Part shown: piece after piece, positions 10,279 through 21,729 of the stretch
Numbering within the stretch: position 1 is the first letter of the stretch
How the letters are laid out: every line of letters begins with the position of its first letter
Source: Endomychus coccineus
Lineage: Eukaryota > Arthropoda > Insecta > Coleoptera > Endomychidae
NCBI GenBank assembly: GCA_958510875.1
Contig: OY294067.1
Span: 258,975,736-259,039,735 of the forward strand
Reading direction: 5' to 3'
Length of the DNA: 64,000 nt
Notes under the pieces: generated by a model
What the model was told of the DNA's origin: nothing
The model's database searches: none
Seen by the model: only the letters and a program-made list of their open reading frames with translations
Position numbers and translations under genes: made by a program

Positions 10279-12864
10279 CAGTGGCGGCTCGTGAACTTTT
10301 TGAGAGAGGAGGCTGGACATAAAACGTTTTTGTAAAAATATACTCTATTCAGCCAATTAATTTAACCTTCAGTGACAAAATTGATTGTTACCCAGCAAGA
10401 AACAACGTGGAGGTATAAGAGTTTCTCTTGCCCACAAATTTTTTTTTCGTTCGTTTTTTGTTTTTTATTTTTTTTTGGATTTTTAATTTTTTTTCTTTTT
10501 TTTTTTTAATTTTTCATATTTTGTTTTTTGTTATTAATTTTATCAACTTTTCTATATATTAACGAAATTCTACGGTCTTTAATTTACGAAAAATGATCAA
10601 TAATATTATCATAAAATGTATCATTATGTTTTAAGTGTTTTACTAAATATTTTTCAATAGATATTAAACTAACATTGTATAAACGATTTTGGCCCATTGT
10701 ATTTCGCATGTATGTTTTAATTCGTTTGAGAGTAGAAAATGATCTCTCCACCGATGCCGACGTGACAGGAATGGTGACTGTCAAACAAAGTAGTTTATAA
10801 AACTGAGGTAAGACTCGGCGTGACTGTCGTACTGGCCTAAAATATCTTTATCCCAGTATACAACGCATAATTCATTGTGCAGCGCTATTTTATCAAAAAA
10901 ATTATATTTTAGAACTAAGTTATCTGAAAGTGTATTGAGAAACTCTTTTGAAAAAGATTCGAAAAATCTTCTATTCGTCAAATCGAAAAACTTCAATTCA
11001 TGTAAATCGGAAAATCGAATCTCAATATTTGACCTTTAATAGTATCTAAAATTTCATAAAAAAGTTGTTTATAATGTAGTTTCTAGTCTACCAAATTATA
11101 TGTTTTCCTCCTTTTCACGGGAGAAGCCTCATCAGTTGAATAATTTCCAAATAAAATATTAAAATGAAATTCTGTATAACGGAAACTTGAATTTTATCAA
11201 TGAGATGTGTTAAACGATCTCTTGAATGAATTATATCAGTGAATTTATGTTGTAAAATTCGAAAAATAAGATCAGTTTGTTCAAATATTAATTTAAAAGT
11301 ATCAAGAAATAACAAAAATTCTTCATTTTCTAAATAAGATTTTAAACCAACAGCAGCATTCAATGAAACCTGATCTGTTGAAAAGTCATCACTGTTTAAT
11401 ATAAAATCAAATATTTCAATTAATTTGTCTTTATTTTTATGGATGGTAAACTAAACATTGCATGTGATGTAAAATTCCATCGAGTTCGAGCATTACAGGG
11501 AATTCTGTTTCCTACTATATTATTTAAAACTTACGTTTGTTTGAAGACCGTTTAAATGTCCCGCCATTACAGATGCCGTCGTAAGTCTGATTTATTCGCA
11601 AAGTCGAATCGTTGAAATGTTTCCATTGAAAAGTTGAATAAATTGACCGCTGTTCTTCCCGAACTAACATCGTAGAACCCTAAAAATCTTTCCACTAGTT
11701 GTCCATTTTTACAATTAATAATTTACCGAACAGACGAATTCTAATCTAACCTTATTTCGCGTGGTGTCACTCAACCATTATACCCGCATAAAACAGAACA
11801 AATGCCTGCAAATACTGACGCGTTAGTCATAAAATCGCGAAGCTTACTGTCGTATTTACAAAACAAATCTAACAATTATCTTTATTAACTGAATTTTCAG
11901 TTTCATCATGCCCTCTAAAAGCCAAATTTCGAAATGATAAATACAATAAGAAATCAATGATTTTTTTTAAAACTTCGCGGTTTTCTTTAACTGTATTATT
12001 ATGATTTTCGATTTCGCGTGTTCGTGTAGAATCAATCGCATTAACAATATTCTGTTTACCGGTTAATTTAAACTTAATACACGATGTAATATGTTCCTGC
12101 GATTTTTCATGTATTTCTAGGCCACGAGCTAAATTTTTCAAATCATTATAACCCAAGTGCCCCCAACATGAAGTTGTATCTGATGTGAATAGCAAGCAAT
12201 ACCAGCAATATACTTTATTGTGTACATCAGATCCCGTTAACCATACATATTTTTTATAATTATCAGTATTAAACGATCGATTTTGATACTTCCCTGCCAT
12301 CACTAATCCTTTCAAATCCGGTAAAGGCCGTTTGTTTTTGAAGAACACTTTTCTATCATATGTTAATCCACTAAATGGATTTTCTAAGAACTTTGCAACT
12401 AAGTCACTCATAATTTTAACGTTCACCGATTCCGATTAGATAAATTATAACTTAAAAATTAACTACTTAACCTTACTACGCCTCATGGAATAAAAATAAC
12501 AACTAACCGCATTCTTCTAGCAGCGGGAGGCGGGAGCGCAAGTAATCGTATTTCATTCGACCGACGAATGGATACGAAAAGCTAGCCTCCCTACCCTGCT
12601 GCCGTTTTCGCCGTTTCACGCTAGGCGATTGACTGGTCGGAAAAACGGCAACTGTGTTGAACAACACAACTCAGCGTTTGAGATATATAGAGAATATAGC
12701 CTCTGACTACTGTTGCCGGATTGAAAATAACTACTGAGAACGGGGAATTAATTGTAAAATTTAAAGAATTATCAGAGAAACAGGAAATAAAATGGAGAAT
12801 GATCATTAAGATAAATTGGTGAGGAGGCTGAGCCTCCTTAGCCTCCTTCGAGGAGCCGCCACTG
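10279..12864 (-). mobile_element. hAT transposon B (TTF-finger transposase family)
   Basis: TAGTGTAG is duplicated exactly at 10271-10278 and 12865-12872. The ends are inverted: CAGTGGCGGCTCGTGA at the left, mirrored by CGAGGAGCCGCCACTG at the right. The element is 2586 bp with a degenerate transposase on the minus strand. A T-rich tract fills about 10440-10520. It inserted into or beside the foldback half copy. Confidence 0.93.
10584..12426 (-). pseudogene. hAT transposase with TTF-type zinc finger, decayed
   Basis: On the minus strand a 185-codon frame from 12426 carries the TTF finger (KVYCWYCLLF, then W..LGYNDL and HEKS..H). The catalytic region is recognisable across frameshifts at about 11730-11535: GFYDVSSGRTA, then VMAGHLNGLQ. 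Further pieces follow near 11480 (RTRWNF), 11420-11115, 10996-10781 and 10784-10584. The last is the dimerisation domain with IPVTSASVERSFSTLKR. All parts are in the right order for a TTF/ZMYM1-like hAT transposase of about 700 residues. Several frameshifts and stops show it is dead. Confidence 0.92.
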
Positions 12865-12959
12865 TAGTGTAGTACCAAAAGACGCCACGTAGGGGAAACA
12901 TAAAAGGCGTCACGCAAGAGTATCATCTTCATCTCTATGAAGAGTAATCTGTGACAAGC

Positions 12960-12995
12960 ATAGGTAACTCTACTACCGGTAGTAGAGTTATCTAT
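12960..12995. repeat. Near-perfect 36-bp palindrome
   Basis: TAGGTAACTCTACTACC is followed immediately by its near-perfect inverse GGTAGTAGAGTTATCTA, so there is no loop. It lies just outside hAT B. Hairpins of this kind occur near the ends of Helitron-like elements, but I cannot link it to one directly. Confidence 0.6.
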
Positions 12996-13329
12996 GGTGC
13001 CAGTTACTTGCAAACACAATTTTATACGAAAGTTTTAACGTTCAGATCTCGATAACGCTTCCGGCTCTGGGATTTTCACGTGGCCTATCGAAATTAGAAG
13101 GTTCGAATTGTATAAAAACACAATTGCATGAACGCCAGACGTCTTATGTAACTAGCTACGAACACAAACATTTTGACATATGCCTCCAGGAGCTCGCTGC
13201 ACGTAAGTTAGAGTTTATACATTTTGCCTCTATTTTGTCAATTTGGGGCCGTTTTGAACCCCGTGCGGCCGGCGCCAGTTGTAATAAAGTATTTTGGGCT
13301 ATCGTTTTTTTAGCTTGATTCGGTCGCCG

Positions 13330-13439
13330 CGCTCAAAGCCCGCGATAAAAGCTATATGCAATAGCTTAAAAAGACGTTGTTATCTGTTCAGCAACGGTTC
13401 GACCATACATTTTTTGGTCTTCCTCAGGCTAAAAATATG
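13330..13439 (-). repeat. Inverted partner of the 13827-13976 repeat (ribozyme-like region)
   Basis: The reverse complement of this stretch reads, in order, a CATATTTTTAGCCTGA block, a GACC...GGTC hairpin, CTGAACAGATAA, CGTCTTTTTAAGC and TATCGCGGGCTTTGAGCG. The same order occurs on the plus strand at 13827-13976, apart from an insertion there. In this copy the conserved GAAA has become GAAC. Confidence 0.75.
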
Positions 13440-13826
13440 AATGCTATGAATTGACCATCGTAATTATTTACTTCGGAAGAATTTTGTTTTCCATTATCCT
13501 AAAACAAACCAACCACTTAATCGAACTGTGATAAGCACTCTGGTAATGGCGAGAGGTCTTCAGATATTGACCTGATGCTGCAATGTTTAGTTAACTTCAT
13601 CAAGTACTTTCCAGCTTCATATGTTTTCATGTTTTTGTTTGCCATATATGTAATTTCAACATTTTAGCAATGATGTTATATTTGGTAGGTAGGTGACTCC
13701 AGATTATTCCAGTTATTTCAGTTGTCTTCTCAAACATTCAAATTATAGTTTTGTGAATACTGTTATTACACGATATTATAGATCATACTCTAATTTAGTG
13801 TAAAGTGCCAATTCTTATGTGTATAC

Positions 13827-13976
13827 CATATTTTTAGCCTGAAGAAGACCAAAAAATATATGGTCGAAATGTCGCTGAACAGATAAAAACGTCTTTTATT
13901 GTTGTCCTATTCCCGCAAATTTTTAAGCTATTGCATTTGCATAGCTTTTATCGCGGGCTTTGAGCGATAAAACTAA
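13827..13976 (+). repeat. Repeat with hammerhead-like core and Helentron-like tail
   Basis: At 13839-13845 CTGAAGA is followed by a hairpin (GACC at 13847-13850 paired with GGTC at 13862-13865) and GAAA at 13866-13869. That is the order of the hammerhead ribozyme boxes with an allowed base at position 7. The 3' part has AAGCTATTGC..GCATAGCTTTTATCGCGGG, which resembles the terminal blocks at 9942 and 14951. It could therefore be a composite of a Penelope terminal repeat and a Helentron end. Stem III and the cleavage site are not convincing. Confidence 0.5.
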
Positions 13977-14151
13977 CAGCCCCCACTCCGGCCATGTAGC
14001 TCGGCCGAGCGTTCGCTTAACGTGTATGTATATGGTACGACTGTACGAAGCTCGCACGGATCGGGGCGAGGTGCTCCAAAATCGGACGAATACGTAAGCA
14101 GCTGTTTGTGAGAAAGTATATAGGTGTATAGTTATCTATCATATCTTTATA

Positions 14152-14757
14152 ATGCCACGCTCACCGCATGTGCGCCCCGTAACTATACATGCAGGTATAT
14201 ATACCGTTGTAGATACTGTTCCAAAAGGTGGGGTAGCTATTCACCAAAATAATAATAATGTTGCTAATATTATGACTCCGAATATTGATATAAATATTGC
14301 ACACGTTAGCGATGTTAATGTTAGGCGCTCATTTGTTGGAGATATTTGTGCGTGCTTATGCAAACTTAGAAATGGCCTACACATAGTCATGGTAGCAATT
14401 TACATTTCTCCGATTCCAAAATTGGACGAGGTAGAGCATTTTATTCATCGCACTTCACTGGAATACACTGAAGAAGGGTCGAAAATACTTGGTACAAATG
14501 GTAATAAATTTCCACTTATCTTGGCTGGCGATTTCAACATCAACTTCGCTGATAAAAAATCAGAGCGGTTGACAACTTTTCTTTCGGAAAAATTGAATTT
14601 GAAAATGAATAATGATCCACAAGAATCCACAACAAAATATGGGACCACCATTGACGTGGTATTTTCCAGATATTTAGAGGATATCAAGTCTCAAACTTAT
14701 GTTTCTTATTTCAGTTACCATAAACCTATAGTTTCAATGATAAAAATTCCTGAATAA
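14152..14757 (+). CDS. Endonuclease/exonuclease/phosphatase-type domain, Helentron-like, C-terminal part
   Basis: A 201-codon open frame with the signature blocks of the endonuclease that Helentron (Helitron2) elements of arthropods carry behind their PIF1-like helicase. GGVAIHQN lies near residues 24-31, VAIYISPIPKL near 82-92, LILAGDFNI near 119-127, then GTTIDVVFSR, and finally SYFSYHKPIV near 185-194. These are the metal-binding Asp/Asn and the late His of the fold. The N-terminal third of the domain, the helicase and the replication initiator are absent upstream, so this is a fragment, although its frame is still open. The terminal block at 14951 follows about 200 bp downstream. The Met at 14152 is only the first available one and need not be a natural start. 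Confidence 0.75.
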   Translation: MPRSPHVRPVTIHAGIYTVVDTVPKGGVAIHQNNNNVANIMTPNIDINIAHVSDVNVRRSFVGDICACLCKLRNGLHIVMVAIYISPIPKLDEVEHFIHRTSLEYTEEGSKILGTNGNKFPLILAGDFNINFADKKSERLTTFLSEKLNLKMNNDPQESTTKYGTTIDVVFSRYLEDIKSQTYVSYFSYHKPIVSMIKIPE

Positions 14758-14950
14758 CCTACATGTATTGTAAGATAATAAGAATATTTTAAACAATATT
14801 AATTTCTCATTTATTCAATGAAAGAAAAAAAAATGTTTTCTTATCGGTCACCACGCTCAAAAAGTGTAACTTGAATTAATATCAAAGAAAACAAAATACT
14901 GCATAAATAAAAAATAAATAAATAATTATAATTGCATAAGTTGATAAAAA

Positions 14951-14996
14951 GTGCTATGCAATAGCTTTACCGCGGAAGTCCCCGAGTGCCACACGT
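14951..14996 (+). repeat. Helentron-like terminal block, right copy
   Basis: Starts GTGCTATGCAATAGC and ends AGTGCCACACGTT. It is the inverted partner of 9942-9989, about 5 kb away. It is downstream of the endonuclease frame in the same orientation, as expected for an element's 3' end. Confidence 0.7.
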
Positions 14997-15676
14997 TTTT
15001 TTTTTACTGTCGTATAAAGCAGGGACGATACCACGTAACGGAATAATTCGAATTTTTTTTGGGCCGATAACACTTAGGTATGGTATGGTATCACTTATCT
15101 GACACATGAGATATATTGAATAATATCCGGTTGATTTCAAAGGATATATCTTAATAATGAAATATTTATCAACTCCATCCATTAGAAAAATGCATTTGTT
15201 TAAATTATTCCTAATAAATATAATATATGTAGAAAAGTGAATCACTGTGAATGAGATAACTACTCACATTTCAATCGAATATGATTGAATAACTTAATGA
15301 AATTTGAATTGACTCACTCAATTTAATATGAAGATTGAGTCCACATACTAAGTCTATACAGAGTAGTTCGATATGCGGAATTAATTGATTTCTGCAATTT
15401 CGAGACTTTTATTTAATTTTGATTTATTATCAAATTTTCGCTTGTAACGGCTCCTAATGCATTTCGCAAACATCACCACATAACCTAAAATTTACGTCGA
15501 CTTAATAGATAAGCTACTACGATTGTTTTGGGATTCAAGGGTCCTGCATAACCTTATTAATATTTATTTTTGTCACCTTTTAATAATAATAATGATAATG
15601 AGTTTATTGATGTTATTAAATCAAAAATGGTACATCAGTCAAAAGAAAATAGTAATGTCTATAACTACGGATAATG
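14997..15676. other. No gene; probably includes the 3' region of the minus-strand LINE that follows
   Basis: AT-rich, with an AATAATAATGATAATGA run near 15583-15600 that could be the tail of the minus-strand LINE fragment. No coding motif was seen. Confidence 0.45.
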
Positions 15677-16290
15677 TCATACATCAGAAAAACCATTTCT
15701 CAAGTATTCTCTTAAACATTTGAATACTAGATATTCCTTTATCACAAATAGAAATGACTTCAATGGCATTCTTTCAACACTTAAAGGAAGTTTGTTAAAG
15801 AAAATGGAACACCAGTAATAGACACCACATCTAGTTCTGTAAACACTTCGAAACTTTATTTTGATATCATTACTTTGTCGAGTAAATTTTCCTTCGTTCC
15901 AATGTGTTTCAGACAATGAAAAATATACATATTGGGCAAGGTTACAATGTTGAGAGTTTTGAGAAAATGTTTATAGTCTGCCCTGTAACTGAGACCGGCT
16001 ATAATGCGAATTAACCTTCTTTGTATCTTGAAAATATCATCACATGAAGAGGCCCTCACGAAACTATTGCATAACTGATCCCCGACTGTACCAAGGCGTG
16101 AAAAGTTATAACCAAAGCATCCTTTGATACTTTTCCACTCAGGTACGCAACACATAAGCTCCTATTCATATGTATCAAAAATGGTATTGGCCCCATCACG
16201 GAGCCTCGTGGAAGCCCTATGATTGTTGGTGAAAATTGAGACTGACTATTTCCATATGAAACCATTTTTTTTGTTTTTCAGAAAGCTATG
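15677..16290 (-). pseudogene. LINE reverse transcriptase, 3' fragment with internal deletion
   Basis: On the minus strand, GLPRGSVMGPIPFLIH (about 16210-16165) is the conserved PQGS-LGP block of non-LTR reverse transcriptases. It passes almost directly into the thumb region (SGISYAI; FKIQRRLIRIIAGLSYRADY, about 16040-15985), so the YxDD-containing part is deleted. The C-terminal block with YYWCSIFFNKLP and FLFVIKEYL lies at about 15830-15750 in another frame. The pattern fits a CR1/Jockey-like LINE. It is a truncated, frameshifted fragment. Confidence 0.82.
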
Positions 16291-16469
16291 ACTTCAAAAA
16301 TAAACAACCCGATTTTGAAATGTTGTATTTATGGTCATATTAGTAGATTTTTCACCCCCCGAAAGCCAAATTAGGCAGGGTTGAAAAGAATAGTTATGAT
16401 AAAAAAATGTTTGAAATACTTTGCTGACGACTGATGTTATTGAGACTTGACTGAAATTGCAGGGCCTAT

Positions 16470-16471
<2 letters not shown>

Positions 16472-16523
<52 letters not shown>
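16472..16523. repeat. (TA)n microsatellite
   Basis: An uninterrupted TA tract of about 52 bases. Confidence 0.97.
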
Positions 16524-16525
<2 letters not shown>

Positions 16526-16725
16526 AATGATGATAAAACAATGGATAATCTTAGACTCTTAGGATAAATGTTTTCGGTCAATCAAATGCTGAATAATTTT
16601 GTTACAGGGCAAAGATGTGATGAGAACGGATTATCATAGGCAGCTTACGTCTGATACAAACCACAATTTCAACTTCGCATCGTAACAGTCCTGAATCAAT
16701 ATAAAGAAAAGAATAAACTAAACTA

Positions 16726-17523
16726 ACTCAGCCATAACTACACTACGCGTAACAGAAACAAATACACCATTCCACTCACACTCAAAACTTTAGGGCAGAT
16801 ATGTTATCGTTTTTAGGCCCCACTGCATTCAATTTCCTACCAGAGAACAGAGAACCACAGACTTTTGAGTCACTTTTTCTATTGAAAAATCAATAAATGA
16901 ATTTATATCAAATATTCCTCGTGAAAATATTCAGGTAATCTTTGATCAGAGAAATCAAGTTATATCTCAGTTTATATGCAGTCTAATTTATGTTGGCTTC
17001 TATGAAATATATTCGAATGATTTTATATATTGGAATCACAACTGAACTATATTTGTATGTTGAAACTACTACTAACTACTCTCACTTAAACTTATAATTG
17101 TATATATTGATATAATATTATTTAAGTAGTACTTGAATTAGTAAATATGCTATGTACAATCCATAATTATGCTAAATATTATTACATTTTATCCCTTTAT
17201 ACTTTAATACTTATTTATGTATGATAATTACTTTTAGTTTATTTTTGGTGGAACCTAGGACTATTAATTAACTGTAATTCTTTTTATTTTGGTAATTATC
17301 AACTTTACTATTTTTTGGAATATATTTATATTCAAGAAAAGAAAATGTGAAAGACATTTTTTTTTTTTTAACTTCTTATAAGAGAATTGAATGATCAAAT
17401 GACCACGTACAAGCGCATGCATTTGTGGGAACATTAGTTTGCTTCCTTCACGAAGATGTTTTTTCTAATTTACAATGTATTTATTTGTTCAGGAAATAAA
17501 CTTATTTATTATTTATTATTATA
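16726..17523 (+). pseudogene. LINE C-terminal fragment with probable 3' UTR
   Basis: SHNYTTRNRNKYTIPLTLKT (about 16727-16786), then after a frameshift FLGPTAFNFLP, are the C-terminal residues common to CR1/Jockey-like LINE proteins. The rest is AT-rich and ends in GGAAATAAACTTATTTATT and TTA repeats (about 17495-17523), a typical LINE tail. It is not related closely enough to the neighbouring minus-strand fragment to be the same copy. Confidence 0.65.
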
Positions 17524-18960
17524 TTAATTGTTGATATATAATTAACCTTATTGATTTACCCATATTCCATTCGTGTGATTTTATATTACCTCTTGAAAAT
17601 TATTATTAACATTATTATTTATTCTTATTTTATTAATATATGCATATCGTTCTTCAGTAATTTTATGTCAATACCTTTTTTTTACCACACACAACCGACA
17701 TTTGATGCCTCCGTGGTCTCTGAAATGTGTATTCACCCTATATACCAGAACCTTCTGAACAATGTAACTGTAGCATTTGTGTATATTAGGCTGCCTATTT
17801 GAATAAACGATTCTTATCTATTTAATTTTATACGGTCGTAATTCAAAATCTTGAATTATTTAGGAAGTTATGGATGTGAAAATAAGATCACTTCAAAAAT
17901 ATTTACTTACCAAATTATTAGTTCTATAATTGATGAATCAATTCAATCAATATTCAACATACTCCTGATTGGTACATTTTTATTATAAATATATTGCAAA
18001 GAAAAGTTTTGTAAAACAAAAAATCAATTAAATGTATCATGTCCTCTAATTGACTTGGTTCTCACATTCCATGGTAGGAAAAAAAGTGATTCAAGATGTA
18101 ATTAATTTGCTCGGACTCTAGCTTATTGATCATTTATACATTATTTCCAGTTTATTCTGCTAAAAACCAATTCTTCAGCTTGGGCGACATTAGTTATCGT
18201 TAGCTTCCACTTTTTTGTAATTTCATCTGTACCACACGGAAGATAAGTACGGGAAATCCCTTCTCCCCCTGAAATTATATGGGTGACAGGACAAATCTTC
18301 ACTTACATATACTTAAAATAAGTAATATTATAATACGTAATAATTAAGAAACATATGAATATTATTCAATCCTTATTGGTTTTTTGATATATAACAATGG
18401 CACGGTCTCTTTAGTCTAGATTGATCAGTAACAATGCAAGCTAATAGTTTCAGTCGGCTGTTTCGCGCCCTCCCTTCGAGCTCACCATCAAAGGAACGAG
18501 AAAAATTGCAATGTTACTGACATATTATTCTGTCGAATATGTGAGTAACCCGATTAACATAATACTAGAGAGGCAAAATTCAATAAGAAATAAATAATAG
18601 TCACTTATTGCTTGATTTGCTACATTGGGTCATTACTGAACGACATCTAGCTCTCAAGTAGTCTAACATTTTAACGTTATGTTGTACATTACTCGAATTT
18701 CTTAGTGGAACATCTAACATTATTAGGTAGATGGTGTTAGATATTATGGTTCACTCCAACATTCTGTTAGCCGTATTATTTATATCCTCGACAGAATGAT
18801 CGTTCAGTAACAGCCCATACGGTTTCCCTCAATAATACTCATTTTCCCTTTCTTTCCTCTTGTATATTATGTACTAGCGAGTCATTAGATAGAGCAACTT
18901 TCTTTCCATGAAGGAAATGTTGTATGAGTGTGATCGTGTTGTCGTTTTCGGGGATACATA
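17524..18960. other. AT-rich intergenic sequence, no gene recognised
   Basis: The end of a phrase GAATAAACGATTCTTATCT near 17800-17818 looks like the tail of a retroposed element, but nothing upstream confirms it. No other feature was seen. Confidence 0.5.
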
Positions 18961-18970
18961 CATTATCTGT

Positions 18971-19135
18971 TCACCACACAACCTGTACATCATACAGATG
19001 TTCTCTTATCTCTGACTTTGGTTCGAATCTTATCGGTAGAACTTCAAAGTTTAGTTTGATAAAATCCCTGACCGCTGAAGAGATATCGAACAAATTTGGT
19101 TCCTTCACTCCTAAAATAGATGATATCAATTGCGA
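18971..19135 (-). other. Exon-like open frame, function unknown
   Basis: On the minus strand a TTTCCAG acceptor-like sequence is followed by 54 open codons that look protein-like (LGVKEPNLFDISSAVRDFIK, then VLPIRFEPKSEIREH) and end at a TGA. I do not recognise the family. It could be a retroelement gag fragment, a host exon or chance. Confidence 0.2.
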
Positions 19136-19149
19136 CTGGAAACATTAAA

Positions 19150-20455
19150 ATCTGCTCAGTGTCATACCTACAAGAGCGGTGATCCTCTTTTCTTTACCCA
19201 ATTTTTTTGATCGCTTATATTTGTATGTCCCATCTCCGATGGCCGTTATTTAAAGTCCTAAATATTGTATAGTTTTTCTTTTGCAATTTTCAGAATTCTA
19301 CTTCTTCATCTACTAATTTTAGTTCGTGATATGTCGGTTGTTTTGATGAATGGATATTGGAGGGAATAAACTCAGTTAGTTGAAGTTACTTTTTCAGGAC
19401 CCCTCAATCATCATCTTTAGAAAGTACGTCTTCATCATCCGAGAAGCTAATTAGTTCCTCTGTAATGAATAAATAAAAAATTCATAAGATGAATACATTT
19501 AACTTTTCGGGTTCGCTTGTCTATGTAGCTTTCTATCAACTCTGCCGCCTTGCCTCTGAATATTTATATAAAGAGTCACATAGGCTAGCCTGACTACTTT
19601 CCAGAACATTTTATTTTTCCGATTCCTCATTCTATTCGGAAGAATAAGTTATTCTTGCAAGTTTTTGATTGGACGCACCGTTTAGAATATATTCGAGTTT
19701 TATGCAAAGTGCTACACACTCGCCTTAAATTATTTTCGGACTGGAGAATATCTTTGCACATACGGAAAGGTTCTTCTTTTCAAATGTGAGGGAAAAAAAT
19801 GATGCACTCAATAATTGTTATTCAACAAGCAACCAAACAAAAATAGAACTATTTATTTTATGAGATCAGGTGCACGCAGGTTAATCTACAAACACTACTG
19901 TAAAGAAGAACAAGACTTGAGACTTGAACACTACTTTTAATATGTTCAAAAATTTTTCGGTTGATCTATAATCTGTATCAACGTACAACGAAGAGGTCAC
20001 TCATATAAATTCGGGACTGAAACATTGGAAACGTCATGAAGTCAACATTTGTTTCAATTCGTATTTTGCAAAATGGAACTGTCCTACAAAATGGTTACAT
20101 CACCATCGTCAAACTCTTTCAAGACTAGATATTATGATCTTGTGACTAGTGAGGTTAGTGATTTGTAAGTATCTCATTCACTTCTCGGGAGTACTAGGCA
20201 GTGATAAAAGGTTTCGATTTTCTTGATGCTTCCTTCCCAGTGTTCATTGAAGGTATAGTTGTATTTTAAACTGCAATTTCTGTTTTCTATTCCTTCAGTC
20301 TAATTCAATCTGTTTTAATACCATTTTTCTATATAACTCCAACCACATTGTGTAATAGGAGGAGTACTTCTCCTTGATTTTTAAAACAGTATTATAGGCT
20401 ACACGCCTCTGCTCCTGTATATATTATTGATAAATCAATAAATCAATAAAATAAA
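19150..20455. other. Intergenic; possible LINE 3' tail at the end
   Basis: No coding motif. The last 60 bases (GCTACACGCCTCTGCTCCTG, then AAATCAATAAATCAATAAA) resemble the 3' end of a CR1-like LINE, without a coding part upstream. Confidence 0.4.
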
Positions 20456-20500
20456 CTAATGTGACTATAAAAGCATTCATTCACACTGTAGATATACTAT

Positions 20501-20684
20501 AACACTATGAAGAATAAGTGATCACCCTTATCCACTAAAAATGGTATTAAAGTACTGAGGACCTCCCAGCTACCAAGTACCCATCATTAGAGTTTACTCT
20601 GATGAAGGCTACTTGGTAGATGGGAGGGCCTGAATACTTCAACAGTATCTTCAGTGGATAAGTGTTTGGTTCTGGTTATGAAGT
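20501..20684. repeat. Complete copy of a 180-bp inverted-repeat MITE family
   Basis: The left arm runs through TTATCCACTAAAAATGGTAT, AAGTACTGAGGACCTCCCAG and CTACCAAGTACCCATCAT. The right arm is its inverse (GATGAAGGCTACTTGGTAG, then TCAGTGGATAAG). The arms are about 80 bp around a short centre. Partial copies occur at 34449-34516, 45520-45611 and 52388-52690. Confidence 0.85.
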
Positions 20685-20739
20685 TTAGATTTCCTAGAAA
20701 CAATCAATACCAACTACTTCACAAATGGCTGCTGTATTC

Positions 20740-21575
20740 AAAATTTCGCAACAACAACTTCTTCTCCACATTGAACGAGGAATTTCTGGAAAATATCCAA
20801 TGGTTTACAAAATAGGGTGAGGAAAGAGGAGAATTCCCTGACAATACGGAAATAGGAATGTTTACCAGGGGAGGCAAGCTGGACTACCTGCCGGAGGTCT
20901 CTGCAAATTAAAGGGTCAGTAATGTTTCTTTGGATCTTAGGCTCCAAATTGACCTGGAAGGAACACCTCAAGTATCGAGTGAGGAAGGCATCTGCGTGGT
21001 CTTGATCGTGCCGATGAGCCTCCATAGGATCTACACGCCCGTGATTGCACCTATGATCACCTATGCCGCAGTTCTGTGATGGTCAGGGACGAGAACTGCT
21101 CTGCTCCAACGCTAGTTAGATCGACTGCAGCTGATTGCATATGTAGGTGTCACGAGTCGTATGAGATCGGATCGAACTGGGGCTCTTGAAGCTCTCGCTG
21201 GAATACAACCTCAAAACTTATTCATGAAAGCTGAAGCCATGATAGTATATGTTAGGAGGCCTGAGCCACTGCAATTAAACTAACTACTCGCGTTAACACT
21301 CTGTGATTTTGAGTGCTCCATACTAGAACTGATGCAAGACATCATGACTTCTCCTAAGATACTCATCCTTGATGAGGGCAACGAAAAAAAATAATTTTAT
21401 CCGGGTCTCGGGGCACAGTGGACCAGAAGGAAAGGAAATGGACAACAAGCTGTTCAGGCGAGTGTCGTATGGTCAACCCGTTGGACCAGAGTCAAGTGTC
21501 TCTTTATCAAACTGCATGAGGGGGTCTTGCCCTTCAAGGCCAGCTGATCAAACACTGGTCTGACTTGTTGGGCCT
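20740..21575 (+). pseudogene. LINE (R1/I-group-like) thumb and RNase H region, decayed
   Basis: Frames in turn give FTRGGKLDYL (about 20858), LGSKLTWKEHLKYRVRKAS (about 20937-20990), then RRLDRLQLIAYVGVTSRMRS (about 21110-21170) followed by ALEALAGIQP. These are the thumb-connection motifs of LINEs with a C-terminal RNase H. RVSGHSGPEGKEMDNKLFRR (about 21399-21460) is the RNase H block around its late catalytic His. Several frameshifts separate the pieces. The palm domain upstream is missing. Confidence 0.8.
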
Positions 21576-21649
21576 ACGCTCTAAAAGAAACACCTCTCTA
21601 AACAGAAGGGTCAGAGATGACAGGGATCCTTTCGAGTTTGTCGATCTTA

Positions 21650-21727
21650 AAGGTGTGAGAAATAGCACAATTGTCAGGGCTTTCAGATGCAAGTGTTCGC
21701 CAAATCATCCACGAACATTTGGGTATA
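21650..21727 (+). pseudogene. Mariner-like helix-turn-helix scrap
   Basis: After a stop, the frame reads EIAQLSGLSDASVRQIIHEH then LGI. This is the second helix-turn-helix of mariner transposases, where an HEHLGM-type motif precedes the catalytic domain. The following WVPR linker and the catalytic part are not present. It abuts the decayed LINE. Confidence 0.55.
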
Positions 21728-21729
21728 AA

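Noticed and set aside
16294..16581. 95-codon minus-strand frame with an IYIYIY run
   Set aside because: It is produced by the TA microsatellite.
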